A stretch of 35,334 nucleotides of DNA, from the NCBI GenBank assembly GCA_012799975.1, contig JAAZKF010000035.1:1-35334 (forward strand), read 5' to 3'. The translations under genes were made by a program, and so were the position numbers. The stretch's first letter is position 1. Every line of letters begins with the position of its first letter. The stretch comes from Burkholderiales bacterium. GTDB taxonomy: Bacteria; Vulcanimicrobiota; Xenobia; Xenobiales; Xenobiaceae. The notes below the pieces were generated by a model. The model did no database searches and had not been told where the DNA came from. It saw nothing but the letters and a program-made list of their open reading frames with translations. Below are positions 15,626 to 24,226 of the stretch, one piece after another.

Positions 15626-16294
15626 TCAGCGCCCCTCCATCGGATGGGCGAAGAAGCGGACCTCATTGTTCTCGAAGGCCCCGGGATGATTCCGGAAACC
15701 TCGGACCAGGGTCGTGCGCCGGAAGTTCTCGCGTCCCGCCTGGGTGATCGCCGGCCCGCTGGCCCGCACCTCCTGGGCCGTGCGGATCTCCGGGCGCACC
15801 AAGGCGATATGTCCGGGACGTTCCGGATCCGGATTGCGGTAGGAAGCCACCACCAGCCAGCCCTGATTGGCCCGGGCCTGGGCTTCAAGAGCATCGGAGA
15901 GGGGTTCCCACCCTGCCTTTCTGCCCTCTTCGGAATGCAGCCAAGTGAACTGGGCATTGGCCAACAGATGGAGCGGGTGCTGGGGTGGACGCAACAGGTA
16001 TACCCCGAGGTGCATGCACGCTGCCGCCGCGAACTGGCTGCAGCGGGTCCGGGGCCTCTCGAAGCGCTCCGGCCCCGTGACGCGGCCCGTGCGCCAGTCG
16101 ACGGGGTGCCTTCCCGGCAACCACCGGGAATCGACCTTCAAAGCGTCAATCTTCCGGACCAGCTCCCTGCCAGCAGGCAGAACCCCCGGGAGGACCTCAG
16201 AGGCTGGAAGCGGACCGGCTGCCGACGAGGGGATGGAGGAGAAAGCGACAAGGAAGAGAAGCGCGGCCAGCAGTCGGAAGGTTCTCGTGCTCAT
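15626..16294 (-). CDS. secreted papain-like (NlpC/P60 or CHAP-type) cysteine-peptidase-like protein
   Basis: A 222-residue protein with a Sec signal peptide (residues 1 to about 26, cleaved near SSAAG). GGAAGG lies 8 nt before ATG 16294. The layout of the mature part is that of a papain-fold amidase: RCSQFAAAACMHLGVYLL with a candidate catalytic cysteine near residue 85, then QGWLVVASYRNPDPERPGHIALVRP with a candidate histidine, then GPAITQAGRENFRR. NlpC/P60 and CHAP enzymes cut peptidoglycan stem peptides, which would suit an exported protein, but the match is by pattern only and the third polar residue is not assigned. It is divergent from the PLP enzyme by 96 nt. Confidence 0.55.
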   Translation of the reverse strand: MSTRTFRLLAALLFLVAFSSIPSSAAGPLPASEVLPGVLPAGRELVRKIDALKVDSRWLPGRHPVDWRTGRVTGPERFERPRTRCSQFAAAACMHLGVYLLRPPQHPLHLLANAQFTWLHSEEGRKAGWEPLSDALEAQARANQGWLVVASYRNPDPERPGHIALVRPEIRTAQEVRASGPAITQAGRENFRRTTLVRGFRNHPGAFENNEVRFFAHPMEGR

Positions 16295-16390
16295 ACCCGG
16301 GACCTTCCAGACCGGGTGCAGCCCCCCTCTTCCCAGAGACCCTGTGTTTCACAAAATCCGGGGCTACCACGAGCCCACCGAGGTATCACG

Positions 16391-17842
16391 ATGATTGACC
16401 TGACTGTACACCCCGAGCCCCTGAAACGCACCGTCGCACGCGCCCGCGAGCGGAAGATCCGGATTCCCACCTTCAAGCAGATGCGCCATCCCGAGCTGAT
16501 CCCGGCGGATGTGGTCGAGGCCCTGAAGGATGTCGGCCTGTGGGACATCAACCCGCTGAACCTGTTCCGCATCACCTGGCACAACGAGCCGGTAGTCCAT
16601 GGAGGCGGCTTCGGCCCGATCAACTACCTGGAATTGCCCTCCGAACTCACCGGGATTCCGGCGAGGATCGTGGCTTTGGTGGGCAAGTGGCTGCCGACGG
16701 GTTCCCATAAAGTCGGGGCCGCCTTCGGATGCCTGGTCCCACGCCTGGTGACCGGGCAATTCGACCCCACCCGCCAGAAGGCGGTCTGGCCCTCGACCGG
16801 CAACTACTGCCGGGGAGGTGCCTACGACTCGGTCCTGCTGGGCTGCGAATCGATCGCCATCCTGCCCGAAGAGATGAGCCAGGAACGCTTCGACTGGTTG
16901 AAGAGCGTGGCCGGCGAGATCATCGCCACCCCGGGCTGTGAGAGCAACGTCAAGGAAATCTTCGACAAATGCTGGGAACTGCGCAAGTCGGGCCAGGACC
17001 TGGTGATATTCAACCAGTTTGACGAATTCGGCAACTACCTGTGGCACTACCACGTGACCGGGCCCGCCATGGAGGAGGTCTTCAAAAAGGTGGGCGGCAC
17101 CTATCGGGGGCTGGTCTCGGCCACCGGTTCGGCGGGGACCATCGCCGCCGGCGACTACATGAAGAACCTCTTCCCCACCTCGAAGATCGCCGCCTCCGAG
17201 GCCATCCAGTGCCCGACCCTGCTGATCAACGGCTTCGGCGGACACCGCATCGAAGGCATCGGCGACAAACACGTGCCCTGGGTTCATAACGTCAAGAACA
17301 CCGACATGGTCGTGGCCATCGACGACGAGGCGGCCATGAGCCTGCTGCGCCTGTTCAACGAGCCCGAAGGCCAGCGCTACCTGGCTGACCAGGGCCTCAA
17401 ACCGGAGTTGCTCGAGAAACTGCCGTGGCTGGGCATCAGCTCGATCTCCAACGTGTTGTCAGCCATCAAGATGGCGAAGTACTACGAGCTGACCTCAGAC
17501 GACGTGGTGATGACCATGTTCACCGACTCGGCCGAGATGTATACCAGCCGTCTGAACGATATGAACAAGACCCGGGGCCAGTTGACCGCCCATGATGCAG
17601 CCGTGGCCTTCCACCGCTACATGCTGGGGACCACCACCGACTGGATGCAGGAATTGACCTACGTGGACCGCAAGCGCGTCCACAGCCTGAAATACTACAC
17701 CTGGGTCGAGCAGCAGGGCAAGACCTACGAAGAGATCCAGGCCCAATGGTATGATCCGGAGTATTGGAGCCAGTTGCAACAAGGACTGGATCCGCTGGAC
17801 AAGCTTATCGACGAGTTCAACCAGGCTACCGGCCTGGGCTGA
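16391..17842 (+). CDS. PLP-dependent fold-type II enzyme (cysteine synthase / TrpB2-like)
   Basis: A 483-residue enzyme starting at ATG 16391 with GAGGT six nt upstream. The PLP-binding lysine is probably K107 in GKWLPTGSHKVGAAFG, the PTGSHK form seen in TrpB2-type enzymes rather than the SxK of ordinary cysteine synthase. STGNYCRGGAYDS supplies the asparagine that contacts the cofactor, and SATGSAGTIAAGDY the phosphate loop. The C-terminal 150 residues extend beyond a normal cysteine synthase (about 310 residues). The reaction could be beta-replacement or beta-elimination on a serine-, cysteine- or diaminopropionate-like substrate; I cannot choose. It is followed by a strong terminator and has no biosynthetic neighbours to guide assignment. 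Confidence 0.8.
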   Translation: MIDLTVHPEPLKRTVARARERKIRIPTFKQMRHPELIPADVVEALKDVGLWDINPLNLFRITWHNEPVVHGGGFGPINYLELPSELTGIPARIVALVGKWLPTGSHKVGAAFGCLVPRLVTGQFDPTRQKAVWPSTGNYCRGGAYDSVLLGCESIAILPEEMSQERFDWLKSVAGEIIATPGCESNVKEIFDKCWELRKSGQDLVIFNQFDEFGNYLWHYHVTGPAMEEVFKKVGGTYRGLVSATGSAGTIAAGDYMKNLFPTSKIAASEAIQCPTLLINGFGGHRIEGIGDKHVPWVHNVKNTDMVVAIDDEAAMSLLRLFNEPEGQRYLADQGLKPELLEKLPWLGISSISNVLSAIKMAKYYELTSDDVVMTMFTDSAEMYTSRLNDMNKTRGQLTAHDAAVAFHRYMLGTTTDWMQELTYVDRKRVHSLKYYTWVEQQGKTYEEIQAQWYDPEYWSQLQQGLDPLDKLIDEFNQATGLG

Positions 17843-17906
17843 TCCTCCCGCCCTGGGTCTGAAGACCGTCGGGTTCCTCCCGGCATCAGCCCCACAAGTG
17901 AAGAAG

Positions 17907-17941
17907 CGGGCCGAACCTCCGGGTTCGCCCGTTTCTTTTTT
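17907..17941 (+). terminator. Rho-independent terminator after the PLP enzyme gene
   Basis: CGGGC (17907-17911) and GAACC (17913-17917) pair with GGTTC (17922-17926) and GCCCG (17927-17931) around a TCCG loop with one bulged C. TTTCTTTTTT follows, the best terminator in the window. On the other strand the same stem is followed by CTTCTTC and could also help end the ABC operon, whose last stop is at 18019. Confidence 0.9.
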
Positions 17942-18018
17942 ATTTCCGGCGCACTTTCAGGTGGAGGATTTCCCGGTACTCTGCGGGTCAGGTCGGGCGG
18001 CCATCGCGATCGGGCGGT

Positions 18019-19986
18019 TCAGAGTTCGGCCCGAACTCCTCCCAGTCGCCAAACCACCGCGTAGGGGACCAGGATCAGAACCAGCAAGACCATCCCATAG
18101 GCTGAAGCATCGAAGACGTCGCCCTCCTGGATTCGCTGGAAGACGAAGATGCTGGCCGGGTACCAGCGGGGCGGGCAGGTCATCAAGGTTATCGCCACGT
18201 CCTGCATGGCCGAGATGAAAACCATGATGGCTCCCGCCATGAATCCCGGCAGGATCAGGGGGATGGTCACCCGCGCCATGGTCAGCGAGCTGGTCGCCCC
18301 CAGGGTCTTGGAGCCCTCCTCGAGCGAGGGGCCCACCTGTTGCAGGGAAGCCAGGATCGAGCGGACCGCGAAGGGCATGCGGGTCACCACGTAGGCGCAC
18401 AAGACCAGGGTGGCCGTCAGGTGCAGGGCCAGGGGTGGACCGTTGAATATCCCGATCAGGGCCACCGCGAAGGCCACCCCCGGAACGACGAAGGGAAGGA
18501 CGGTGGCGAAGTCCAGCAGGTGCCGGCTCCAGTGTCGGCTCCTGGCCAGGGTCCAGGCTATGGTCAGGGCCAGAATCAGGGTCAGGAGCAGGGCCGGCAG
18601 CACCAGGGCAAATGAGTTCAGCAGGGGGGAATCCGCCCCCATCATCCGGCGCAGGATTTCGCCATAACGGCTCAAGGTATAGGCGGTGGGTAGGGTTTCC
18701 ACCCCCCAGCGGGCCGACAGGCTGACCAGCAGGGTGGCCGCCACGAAAAGTAGGGGCACCGACAGAATCGCTGCGCACGCGGCCAGACAGGCGCGACAGA
18801 CCCAAGGCGTGCGTACCAGGTCAGGCTCCCCCGCCGCCCGGCCGGTTACCGTCTCGAACCCTCCTTCCTCGGCGAAGGACTTCTGGAGGGCCAGGACGGC
18901 CAGGATGGTCAGGACCATCAGGGTGCTGAGCATCGAGGCTCCGCCCCAGTCGGTCGAGCCCGACAGGTCCCGGTAGGCTTCTACCACCAGGATCGGCCTG
19001 CCGATGGGCATCAGGAGGCTGAGGACGGCGAAGTCCCCGAACGAGCGGATGAAGGTCAGGAAGGCTCCGGCCGAAAGGCCGGGCAACAACATGGGGAGGT
19101 GCACCGTCCACAGCGAGAAGCCCGGCCGAGCGCCCGTGACCTGGGCAGCCTCGCCCAGGGATGGGTCCATCCGCTCCAAGGCCGCGGCCGTGGTCAGCAC
19201 GACGAACGGGAAGAACAAGAAGGTTTGCACGATCCCGGCCGCCAGTACCGACTGTCCCTCGAAAGGCGTTCCCAGCCCCATGGCCTCCAGGATCCGGGTG
19301 AGGAGCCCTCCCTCCCCCAGCAAGTTGCGGAAGGCCAGGGCTCCTAGGAACGGAGGCAGGGCCAAGGGCACTATGCACAGCCAGCGGACCAGGTTTCGCC
19401 CGGGCATGGCCGTCCGGACCACCGACCAGGCCACGATCCCCCCCAGGATGGTGGACGCCAGGGTGACCAGGGGGCAGAAGCCCAGGATCTGCCAGAGCCT
19501 CCCCTCCCAGGAGCGGCTCGGCGCGATATGATACATCCAATGCGCCTGCTGGGCCTCGGCGGGAACCAGCAGGCGCCAGAAGACCCCGGCCAGCAGGACC
19601 AACCCGAAGACCAGGCCCATCAGGGGAAGTCCGGCCCGGCGGTACCATGCAGGCGGGACCGGGCCGACCAGCAACCCCCACCCGCCCAGGGCCACCCGCG
19701 CCACCCCCCAGGCCAGGATCGCGGCCAGGGGGGCAGCCCCTACGGCATTGAGAAATCCCCTGAAATAACGGCGTGTCTCGAAGAACCCGGCATAGTAGCG
19801 CCAGTCGGCCTTGTCAGCCAGTTGGCGAATCAGCCCCGACAGGTCTCCGCGGACCAGGTGTCCCAGCAGATCGACCGGCTCTCCGGTGAAACCGACCAGG
19901 ACCATACTGATCATCGGCAGGACCAGGAAGAGGCCCAGGAAGGCCAGCACCAGGCCCGCGAAGAGCCAACGCAGGGCCCGGCTCAC
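18019..19986 (-). CDS. ABC importer permease, two fused permease domains (Fe(III)/phosphonate type)
   Basis: A 655-residue inner-membrane protein with about twelve helices in two homologous halves. Each half carries the EAA-type coupling loop: AAQVTGARPGFSLWTVHLP then LPGLSAGAF in the first, and EGSKTLGATSSLTMARVTIP then LPGFMAGAI in the second. This duplicated layout is typical of FbpB/SfuB-like iron(III) and some 2-aminoethylphosphonate or thiamine importers. GTG 19986 overlaps the ATPase stop by 4 nt (GTGA). Family and order (binding protein, ATPase, permease) support an importer; the ligand is not determined. The gene closes the operon. Confidence 0.88.
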   Translation of the reverse strand: MSRALRWLFAGLVLAFLGLFLVLPMISMVLVGFTGEPVDLLGHLVRGDLSGLIRQLADKADWRYYAGFFETRRYFRGFLNAVGAAPLAAILAWGVARVALGGWGLLVGPVPPAWYRRAGLPLMGLVFGLVLLAGVFWRLLVPAEAQQAHWMYHIAPSRSWEGRLWQILGFCPLVTLASTILGGIVAWSVVRTAMPGRNLVRWLCIVPLALPPFLGALAFRNLLGEGGLLTRILEAMGLGTPFEGQSVLAAGIVQTFLFFPFVVLTTAAALERMDPSLGEAAQVTGARPGFSLWTVHLPMLLPGLSAGAFLTFIRSFGDFAVLSLLMPIGRPILVVEAYRDLSGSTDWGGASMLSTLMVLTILAVLALQKSFAEEGGFETVTGRAAGEPDLVRTPWVCRACLAACAAILSVPLLFVAATLLVSLSARWGVETLPTAYTLSRYGEILRRMMGADSPLLNSFALVLPALLLTLILALTIAWTLARSRHWSRHLLDFATVLPFVVPGVAFAVALIGIFNGPPLALHLTATLVLCAYVVTRMPFAVRSILASLQQVGPSLEEGSKTLGATSSLTMARVTIPLILPGFMAGAIMVFISAMQDVAITLMTCPPRWYPASIFVFQRIQEGDVFDASAYGMVLLVLILVPYAVVWRLGGVRAEL

Positions 19987-21098
19987 TCGGAGTCCTCCAG
20001 GACCATCAGGTCCTCCGGCTGCAGACCCACCCGGACCTCGTCTCCCATCCCGACCCCCTCTGCTATTGAAGCCAGGGGTGCCGCCACCGTCCACTCCAGG
20101 GGTCCGCTGGCCACCACGTAGCGGACCGTGCTTCCCATGAACATGCGCAGTTGGACCCGGCCCGTGAAGGTCCCCGGTGCCTCCTCTCCTGCTCCCAGCA
20201 AGCGCAGGGATTCGGGGCGCACGGCCACCGAGAAGGCCCCCTGGGCGGGAATCGCGTGGGTCGTGGGCAGGACCGGCCCCTCCAGAAGGCGGACGCGCCC
20301 CGGGCCTTCCGGGCGCGCCGAGAAAAGATTCGTCAAACCGATGAAGTCCGCCAGGAAGCGGGTTCGGGGGCGCAGGTAGAGTTCCTCGGGAGGGCCTACC
20401 TGGACCACCCGCCCCTGATTCATCACGGCGATGCGATCGGAGACCGCCAGGGCCTCCTCCTGGTCGTGGGTCACATACAGGGTGGTGATGCCTGCCCTCC
20501 TCTGGATGCTGCGGATCTCCTGGCGCATCTTCACCCGCAAGCGGGCATCCAGGGCGCCCAGGGGCTCATCGAAGAGCAGGACCCGGGGGCGGATCACCAG
20601 GGCTCGAGCCAGAGCCACCCGCTGCTGCTGTCCTCCCGAAAGTTGTCCCGGCCGACGCTCTTCCAGGCCCTCCAGTTCGACCATGGCCAGAGCCTCGCGA
20701 ACCCGATCCATATCCTCGGAGGGGAGGCAGGCCGAAACGGTCCGGAGCAACCAGCCCATCCGCCCCAGGAGGCCTGCCTGGCGGTAGCGCCGGGCCATCA
20801 GGCCATAGGCCACGTTGTCGGCCACGGTCATGTGCGGGAAGAGGGCGTAGTTCTGGAAGACCATCCCGCAGTTCCGATCCCAGGCAGGCACCTGGGCCAC
20901 GTCCTGCCCGTCCAGGAGGATCTCTCCCCCGCTGGGGGTCTCCAGGCCGGCCACACAGCGCAAGGTGGTGGTCTTTCCGCAACCCGAGGCCCCCAGCAGC
21001 GAGAAGAACTCCCCGTCGCCCACGTCCAGACTCACCCGGTCCACGGCCAGGGTGGAACCGAAAGACTTGACCAGATTACGGATTTCGACGTGGCTCAT
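19983..21098 (-). CDS. ABC importer ATP-binding protein
   Basis: A 371-residue ATPase. ATG 21098 overlaps the stop of the binding-protein gene (ATGA). Walker A is GASGCGKTT (36-44), the Q-loop region is VFQNYALFPHMTV, the signature is LSGGQQQRVALARAL, Walker B/D-loop is LLFDEPLGALDARLR and the switch is YVTHDQEEAL. The last 120 residues form a TOBE-type regulatory domain, as in CUT1/FbpC-class ATPases. One oddity is that the segment between the Q-loop and signature is longer than usual by roughly 20-25 residues, with RYRQAGLLGRMGWLLRTVSA inserted after NVAYGLMA. This could alter the contact with the permease. Confidence 0.9.
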   Translation of the reverse strand: MSHVEIRNLVKSFGSTLAVDRVSLDVGDGEFFSLLGASGCGKTTTLRCVAGLETPSGGEILLDGQDVAQVPAWDRNCGMVFQNYALFPHMTVADNVAYGLMARRYRQAGLLGRMGWLLRTVSACLPSEDMDRVREALAMVELEGLEERRPGQLSGGQQQRVALARALVIRPRVLLFDEPLGALDARLRVKMRQEIRSIQRRAGITTLYVTHDQEEALAVSDRIAVMNQGRVVQVGPPEELYLRPRTRFLADFIGLTNLFSARPEGPGRVRLLEGPVLPTTHAIPAQGAFSVAVRPESLRLLGAGEEAPGTFTGRVQLRMFMGSTVRYVVASGPLEWTVAAPLASIAEGVGMGDEVRVGLQPEDLMVLEDSE

Positions 21099-22210
21099 TC
21101 CTCGGCTGTGGCCTCCACCCGGTTCTGCCAGATCTGGCGGACCCGGTCGTAGTTTTCGGCCATCCACTCGGGATCGAGTTTCATGGCCTTGTCCAAAAGG
21201 TCTTGCAGGGTGACACCTTCCAGGCCGGCCGGAGGTGGTATGGAGGGGTCCACCGAGAAGTAGAAGCGGTTGATGATCCTTTGACCCTCCTGCGAGAGGC
21301 AGTAGTCGATGAAGGCCTTCCCGGCCTCCGGGTTGGGACCGCCCCGGACCAGCGCAATCCCCTCGGTCAGGACCGGGCTGGACGGAGGAAGATACCAGCG
21401 GATATTGGCCTGCGCGTCCGCCACCTGGGTATTCCCCGCCTGCATGGCCAGGAACTCCAGGAACTGGAACTCGAAGTGGATGCCGATCAGGCTCTGCCCT
21501 CGAGCCACCGCAAAGGAAGGAGCCCCCTCCCGCGTGTAGCGCTTGAGGTTCTTGAAGAGCCGGGTCAGGTAGTCCCAGCCCGCCTCCTCGCCCTGCCCGG
21601 CATTCATGGCTCGCAGGAGGGCCGACTCGAGGAAGAGCATCGAGGTGCCGCTCTCGGCCGGGTCCCACATCTCGATATGGCCGTGCCAACGAGGAGTGGC
21701 CAGCTCCTCCCAGGTCCGGGGGATCTGGTCCGGCCCCAACTTCTGGGGGTTGTAGGCAAAGCCCAGGGAGACGACCCCGATCCCCACCCAGCGCCACTCC
21801 CGGTCGCGCAGGATCAGGTTGCCCCGTTCCCGAGGCATGTCCTCGTATCCCGTCGGAACATAGGGTTGCAGCAGACCCTCTCCGGCCGCGGTCATGAAGG
21901 GGATCATCCCGCCCCCGCCACACCAGACATCCGCCCGGGGATGGTTCTTCTCGGCGCGCAGCCGGGCGAAGACCCGGGCGGTCCCTTCGCGGATCTGCTC
22001 GACATGGAGCCCCGTCTTGCGGGTGAAGCCCTCCGCCAGTTCATCGACCGTCAGGTCGGGGAAGGGGGTGTAGACCACCACCTGATTGGACGAAGATATC
22101 CGAGGGACAGATGAGGATGAGGGTTCGGGTGCCCGGGACGTACAGGAGGCTCCGGCCAGGATCGCCAGCAACAGCACAGACCAGACCCAAAGCCTGTCGC
22201 AGGACGTCAT
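21095..22210 (-). CDS. ABC importer substrate-binding lipoprotein (Fe(III)/2-aminoethylphosphonate-like)
   Basis: A 371-residue periplasmic binding protein. ATG 22210 was preferred because AAGGAGG (22217-22223) lies 6 nt before it; a further upstream ATG would add 9 residues. The N terminus has a hydrophobic stretch, WSVLLLAILAGASC, with a lipobox-like AGASC, so it is probably lipid-anchored. The mature protein has the class opening VVVYTPFPDLTVDELAEGF and the hinge patterns ADVWCGGGGMIPFM and GIGVVSLGFAYNP, like FutA/AfuA/PhnS relatives. The tyrosine pair used by iron-binding FbpA is not evident, so Fe(III) is not assured. The upstream 222 nt hold a hairpin at 22299-22314 and no recognised riboswitch. 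Confidence 0.85.
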   Translation of the reverse strand: MTSCDRLWVWSVLLLAILAGASCTSRAPEPSSSSVPRISSSNQVVVYTPFPDLTVDELAEGFTRKTGLHVEQIREGTARVFARLRAEKNHPRADVWCGGGGMIPFMTAAGEGLLQPYVPTGYEDMPRERGNLILRDREWRWVGIGVVSLGFAYNPQKLGPDQIPRTWEELATPRWHGHIEMWDPAESGTSMLFLESALLRAMNAGQGEEAGWDYLTRLFKNLKRYTREGAPSFAVARGQSLIGIHFEFQFLEFLAMQAGNTQVADAQANIRWYLPPSSPVLTEGIALVRGGPNPEAGKAFIDYCLSQEGQRIINRFYFSVDPSIPPPAGLEGVTLQDLLDKAMKLDPEWMAENYDRVRQIWQNRVEATAEE

Positions 22211-22298
22211 GAAGTTCCTCCTTGCCAGCCGCAGCATCTCCTCAGGCCTGGCCTGGAAGACTCATCCCCAGGCCCCGCGCTTCTTCGAGGTATCGGGA

Positions 22299-22314
22299 TC
22301 TCCTATAGAGGAGA
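22299..22314 (-). other. small hairpin upstream of the ABC importer operon
   Basis: TCTCCT (22299-22304) and AGGAGA (22309-22314) pair around a 4-nt loop in the 222-nt gap between the ABC operon start and the Hsp70 stop. On the transcribed minus strand it sits about 90 nt before the start codon. The gap shows no other clear motif; TPP and other common riboswitch cores were looked for by eye and not found. Confidence 0.3.
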
Positions 22315-22432
22315 AGAACCCCCGCACCGAGATACAGCCTATTCCCCAGGAATCTGCTGCAAAACACGACGGGTCAGCCGGCGCCCAGAAGTGCAGAACG
22401 GAGTGAGTGGATCAAGTAGCGCTCCGTGGCGA

Positions 22433-24226
22433 TCAACCCTCGGGATTCTCGCGAACCTCGAACTCCAGCTTCCAACGGCCCTGGCCATCACGTTCCAGGC
22501 ACCACAATTCCAGGGTTCCCACCTCGGTAACGCGGCTCTGCAGGCGCACGGGGACGATGGTGCCGGGTTGGGCCTCGGTCTGCAGTGTGGTGCCCAGCGA
22601 GGTCAGCTCTTCGAGCTCCTCTTCCCAGTCTTCCAAAGTCTCGCCGACGGGGTCCTCTCGTCGGGTGGTCGAGCCCAGGAAGCGAAACTCGACAGGGTCC
22701 CCCACCACCAGGCCGAACTCCCGGCCCGGCAGGTCGGCCGAGGTGCCCTCTTCCATGCCAAAGGGGGCTACACAGACGGCTTTTATGGGAGGGGGGAGGC
22801 CGGGAATGGCCGGACGGGGCACCTCCACCCCGATGTAGTAGGAGCGGTTGGTGCCGCCCCTGATGCGGATTCCCTGACCGCGGCGCACCAGCCCGTAGCG
22901 GGAGGCTCCACGCGAAACGGCGAGGTCCAGGTCGGCACCTTCCAGCGTCTTTATGGGGGGAGAGCCTTCGGCCTGGAGCCACGAATCCAGCACCTGGGTC
23001 AGGCGCCGGCGCAGCACGGGTGCTTTGAGCACTCCACCGTTGAAGAGGATCGCCGTGGGATGTAGGAAGGTCCAATCCTTCTGGACCGGGACCGCGCCGC
23101 GGTGGGCTGAGAGGAAGCGCGCCAGGTGGCGGGTGACGGCCGGATCTGCTTCGAAAGGCAGGCCCAGCTCGGTCAGGCCGGTCCGGCGTCCGCGCATAGC
23201 TGCCTCGGAGGGCCTGCAGATGGGGAAGAAGCCATCCACCAGGACGGTCTCGACCTCCGAGCGTTTCAGCTCGGCGCGCAGGGCCCCGCCGATCAGGCTG
23301 CTACCCCGGCCGGGAATGGTCACCGGCCAGCTCTCGTCGGCCTCCTCCTGGAGGAGTTGCTCCTTGCCCACCCGGCAGCCGTGGGTCAGCACCTGCATCT
23401 GCCAGGAGTCCAGCTTTGTGCCCTGGGTCTTCAGGCGCTGCTGAACGGTGGCCGCCAGGGTGAGATCCATGTTGTCCCCACCCGACAGGATATGGTCACC
23501 GACGGCCACGCGTTCCAGGGCCAGGTCACCGTCCTCCTCGGTGACCAGGATCAGGCTGAAGTCGGTCGTGCCGCCTCCGATATCGCAGACCAGGATGCGG
23601 TCTCCGAGCGAGACCTGCTTGCGCCAGTCTTCGCCCACGCCGTCCAACCACGAATAGAAGGCGGCCTGGGGTTCCTCCAAGAGGGTCAGGTTCTTCAGAC
23701 CGACCGAACGGGCGGCCTCGGCGGTCAGTTCGCGAGCCACGACATCGAAGGAGGCCGGGACGGTAAGGACGATCTCCTGCTCGGCCAGGGGGCGGTCGGG
23801 GTTCTGGGAATCCCAGGCCTCCTGGATATGGCGCAGGAAACTGGCCGAGGCCTCGACCGGCGAGCAGCGGGGGACCTCGTCGGGCGAGCCCCAAGGCAGG
23901 ATGGAGGCCCGGCGGTCGACACCCTCGTGGCTCAGCCAGGACTTGGCCGAGGAGACGACCCGGTGGGGGACCTTGGCTCCCTGCTCGCGGGCCAGCCAGC
24001 CGACCACCCGGGTGGGTTCCTTCTCCCAGGGCAACTCCGTGCTGCCGGCGGGCAGCTCGTGGGGACCCGGCAGGTAGAGGAAGGAGGGCAGGGTATTCCG
24101 GGGCTCGACCATGCCCGGGTGGGTCAACTGGGGGATGGGGAAGTCTCCCCGCCCGTCCCGGTCAGCCCAGGCCACCGCGCAGTTGGTGGTGCCCAGGTCG
24201 ATGCCGATGATGGTCGCTTCACTCAT
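22433..24226 (-). CDS. Hsp70-family protein (YegD-like), partner of DUF2760
   Basis: A 597-residue actin-fold ATPase. ATG 24226 overlaps the DUF2760 stop (ATGA). The phosphate-1 loop is IIGIDLGTTNCAVAW (6-20) and the phosphate-2 loop is ILVCDIGGGTTDFSLILV (about 211-228). LTVPASFDVVARELT and the LLEEPQAAFYSW segment match the DnaK ATPase, and TAILFNGGVLKAPVLRRR contains the adenosine-loop glycines. The C-terminal 170 residues form a short beta-rich region unlike the full DnaK substrate domain and lid. This belongs to the YegD-like divergent Hsp70s, whose clients are unknown. Coupling to the DUF2760 gene argues for a joint function. Confidence 0.9.
   Translation of the reverse strand: MSEATIIGIDLGTTNCAVAWADRDGRGDFPIPQLTHPGMVEPRNTLPSFLYLPGPHELPAGSTELPWEKEPTRVVGWLAREQGAKVPHRVVSSAKSWLSHEGVDRRASILPWGSPDEVPRCSPVEASASFLRHIQEAWDSQNPDRPLAEQEIVLTVPASFDVVARELTAEAARSVGLKNLTLLEEPQAAFYSWLDGVGEDWRKQVSLGDRILVCDIGGGTTDFSLILVTEEDGDLALERVAVGDHILSGGDNMDLTLAATVQQRLKTQGTKLDSWQMQVLTHGCRVGKEQLLQEEADESWPVTIPGRGSSLIGGALRAELKRSEVETVLVDGFFPICRPSEAAMRGRRTGLTELGLPFEADPAVTRHLARFLSAHRGAVPVQKDWTFLHPTAILFNGGVLKAPVLRRRLTQVLDSWLQAEGSPPIKTLEGADLDLAVSRGASRYGLVRRGQGIRIRGGTNRSYYIGVEVPRPAIPGLPPPIKAVCVAPFGMEEGTSADLPGREFGLVVGDPVEFRFLGSTTRREDPVGETLEDWEEELEELTSLGTTLQTEAQPGTIVPVRLQSRVTEVGTLELWCLERDGQGRWKLEFEVRENPEG

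Noticed and set aside
19987-20094. Upstream extension of the permease frame
   Set aside because: It lies inside the ATPase gene and encodes a Gly/Arg-rich stretch without helices; the overlapping GTG at 19986 is the natural start.
18019-22210. Assigning the ABC importer specifically to Fe(III)
   Set aside because: The gene order and double permease fit iron importers, but also phosphonate or thiamine ones, and the iron-binding tyrosines are not apparent.
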